The notes beneath the pieces are model-generated. The model did not search any database. It saw nothing but the letters and a program-made list of their open reading frames with translations, and was not told the origin of the DNA. This document shows, piece by piece, positions 33,635 to 34,467 of a stretch of DNA of 34,467 bases. The translations under genes were made by a program, and so were the position numbers. Origin of the DNA: Nostocales cyanobacterium LEGE 12452 (GTDB lineage: Bacteria > Cyanobacteriota > Cyanobacteriia > Cyanobacteriales > Nostocaceae); contig JADEXV010000063.1 of the NCBI GenBank assembly GCA_015206945.1, positions 1 to 34,467 of the forward strand, given 5' to 3'. The stretch's first letter is position 1; every line of letters begins with the position of its first letter.

Positions 33635-33675
33635 TTCGTACCTCGACTTCGCTCGGCAACCTAATTCGTAATTAA
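33630..33675. repeat. TTCGTAA-type repeat with inverted core
   Basis: Two direct ATTCGTA units (about 33627-33640) precede CCTCGACTTCGCTCGGCAACC, followed by another TAATTCGTAATTA. A similar ACAAATTACGAATTAGG lies at 18332-18348. The form is typical of Nostoc intergenic repeats; it overlaps the helicase stop codon region. Confidence 0.55.
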
Positions 33676-33721
33676 TGTAAGAGATATAATAAATTGCCGT
33701 CTTTACAATAATCAGTCCTTT

Positions 33722-33744
33722 GTAGAGACGGCGATTTATCGCGC
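33722..33744. repeat. Dispersed palindrome, GTAGAGACGGCG type
   Basis: GTAGAGACGGCGATTTATCG and following CGCC resemble the palindrome at 23442-23469. Both look like variants of the GTAGAGACGCGATT(A/T)ATCGCG dispersed repeat. Confidence 0.55.
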
Positions 33745-33811
33745 CTTTATCATTTAGATTATTTAGTAGCTGTGCCCCTACTGCATAGAACTATTCCCAT
33801 TGAGAAATATT

Positions 33812-34467
33812 CTATGCTGTTTGATTTGCTTCCAACCAGTTAAGTAAATCCTCAATCGCTGTAAAATCCAATAAAGCCTCACCAAGTGCTTCTAATTGCT
33901 CTAAGGAAAGAGTTTGAATACGCTCTCGAACCTCTTGTGGTAACTCTCCTACCCGTTTTTGTAGTAGGCGTAACACGAGGGTTTGTCCTTGTTCTTGTTT
34001 TCCCCGCTCGTAACCAATGCGCTCGCCTGTGGTAATGTAGCTCATAGTTCGCTCCTGCTCAAACTGCTTAAACTCTTGCCAAAATTCTGCTTCCAAGGCT
34101 TTTGGTAAAATCATAACCCAATCAATAAATCGATAAAGGTTACGAATATCTTTTTCTTGCAATCCTAATTCATACAATCGGCGAATCAGACTAAATTTCC
34201 AAGCTTTACGTTCTCCTAGCTTTTTACTTGTTTGCTGCGTCTTTAAATGCGCCATTACTACAGTTGCAAATGGATTGTCGCTGGCTTCTAATTCTGTCCA
34301 ACGATTTTGATAATCCAGCAGCTTGACAGTTCCAAACTCAAAGTTAAGCCTGGTGTTGGGATAATTATAACTATATTGATTGGGTCGCCATGTCGGGTCT
34401 GTATCGCACAAAATTGCTAAACTTATGGCAGGTTTTGCAAATCTGTCAAAAATTCGCAGGTTGTAGG
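33812..34467 (-). CDS. Rpn-family nuclease/transposase-like protein with DUF4351 C terminus (5' end outside window)
   Basis: Partial: the minus-strand frame stays open to the window edge, so the start lies beyond 34467. In-frame codons before the TTG at 34411 read YNLRIFDRFAKPAISLAILC and continue DTDPTWRPNQYSYNYPNT, the form of the core of Rpn/YhgA-like (PD-(D/E)XK nuclease) proteins. The C-terminal part includes GKQEQGQTLVLRLLQKRVGE, then PQEVRERIQTLSLEQLEALGEALLDF, a DUF4351-type end. About 218 codons are present. Rpn proteins are recombination-promoting nucleases, abundant and fast-evolving in cyanobacteria. The catalytic residues lie mostly in the missing part. It converges on the helicase gene. 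Confidence 0.8.
   Translation of the reverse strand, partial: YNLRIFDRFAKPAISLAILCDTDPTWRPNQYSYNYPNTRLNFEFGTVKLLDYQNRWTELEASDNPFATVVMAHLKTQQTSKKLGERKAWKFSLIRRLYELGLQEKDIRNLYRFIDWVMILPKALEAEFWQEFKQFEQERTMSYITTGERIGYERGKQEQGQTLVLRLLQKRVGELPQEVRERIQTLSLEQLEALGEALLDFTAIEDLLNWLEANQTA

Overview
The window looks like chromosomal DNA from a filamentous, heterocyst-type cyanobacterium of the Nostoc/Anabaena group. Reasons: a psbO gene; a cyanobacterial FtsZ/FtsQ pair; a group 3 SigF sigma factor; about thirty copies of the HIP1 octamer GCGATCGC; heptamer tandem repeats and small palindromic repeats of the Nostoc kind between genes; and a very large STAND-WD40 protein. No tRNA, rRNA, CRISPR array or complete insertion sequence was seen.

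Layout. 1-2680: an unrecognised gene and the GTPase gene hflX, whose reading frame runs upstream of any normal start codon. 2886-5312: a 2-oxoglutarate/Fe(II) prolyl-hydroxylase-like gene followed by a secreted PEP-CTERM protein with a 75-residue Pro-Ala tract. 5759-7241: glutaredoxin and glutathione synthetase (grxC, gshB). 7751-10962, minus strand: ftsQ and ftsZ, with an unusually long gap between them. 11866-18330: two large genes, a P-loop ATPase and a STAND NTPase with a degenerate N-terminal domain, TPR-like helices, one membrane segment and 14 WD40 repeats. 18441-18788: a small minus-strand gene. 19580-23210: psbO, sigF, a PilP-like lipoprotein gene and an 83-codon gene. 23562-26207: glyA and cinA, separated by an eight-unit heptamer array. 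26221-26430: an orphan ribbon-helix-helix antitoxin remnant with a perfect operator-like dyad. 26838-29965: a small secreted LEA-like protein and dxs. 30203-33634: a PLD-SNF2 helicase broken by one in-frame TGA. 33812-34467, minus strand: a Rpn/DUF4351-family gene running off the window.

How the parts fit together. Most of the window is housekeeping: division, glutathione, one-carbon metabolism, isoprenoid synthesis and photosystem II. Four accessory modules stand out. First, a hydroxylase-like gene lies next to a Pro-Ala-rich surface protein and could modify it. Second, the ATPase/STAND pair resembles signal-sensing or conflict NTPases. Third, sigF lies directly upstream of a putative pilus lipoprotein, which fits the known role of SigF in motility. 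Fourth, the right end carries decayed defence or mobile genes: an antitoxin without a toxin, an interrupted helicase and a Rpn-type nuclease. All function calls come from reading motifs; no database search was possible.
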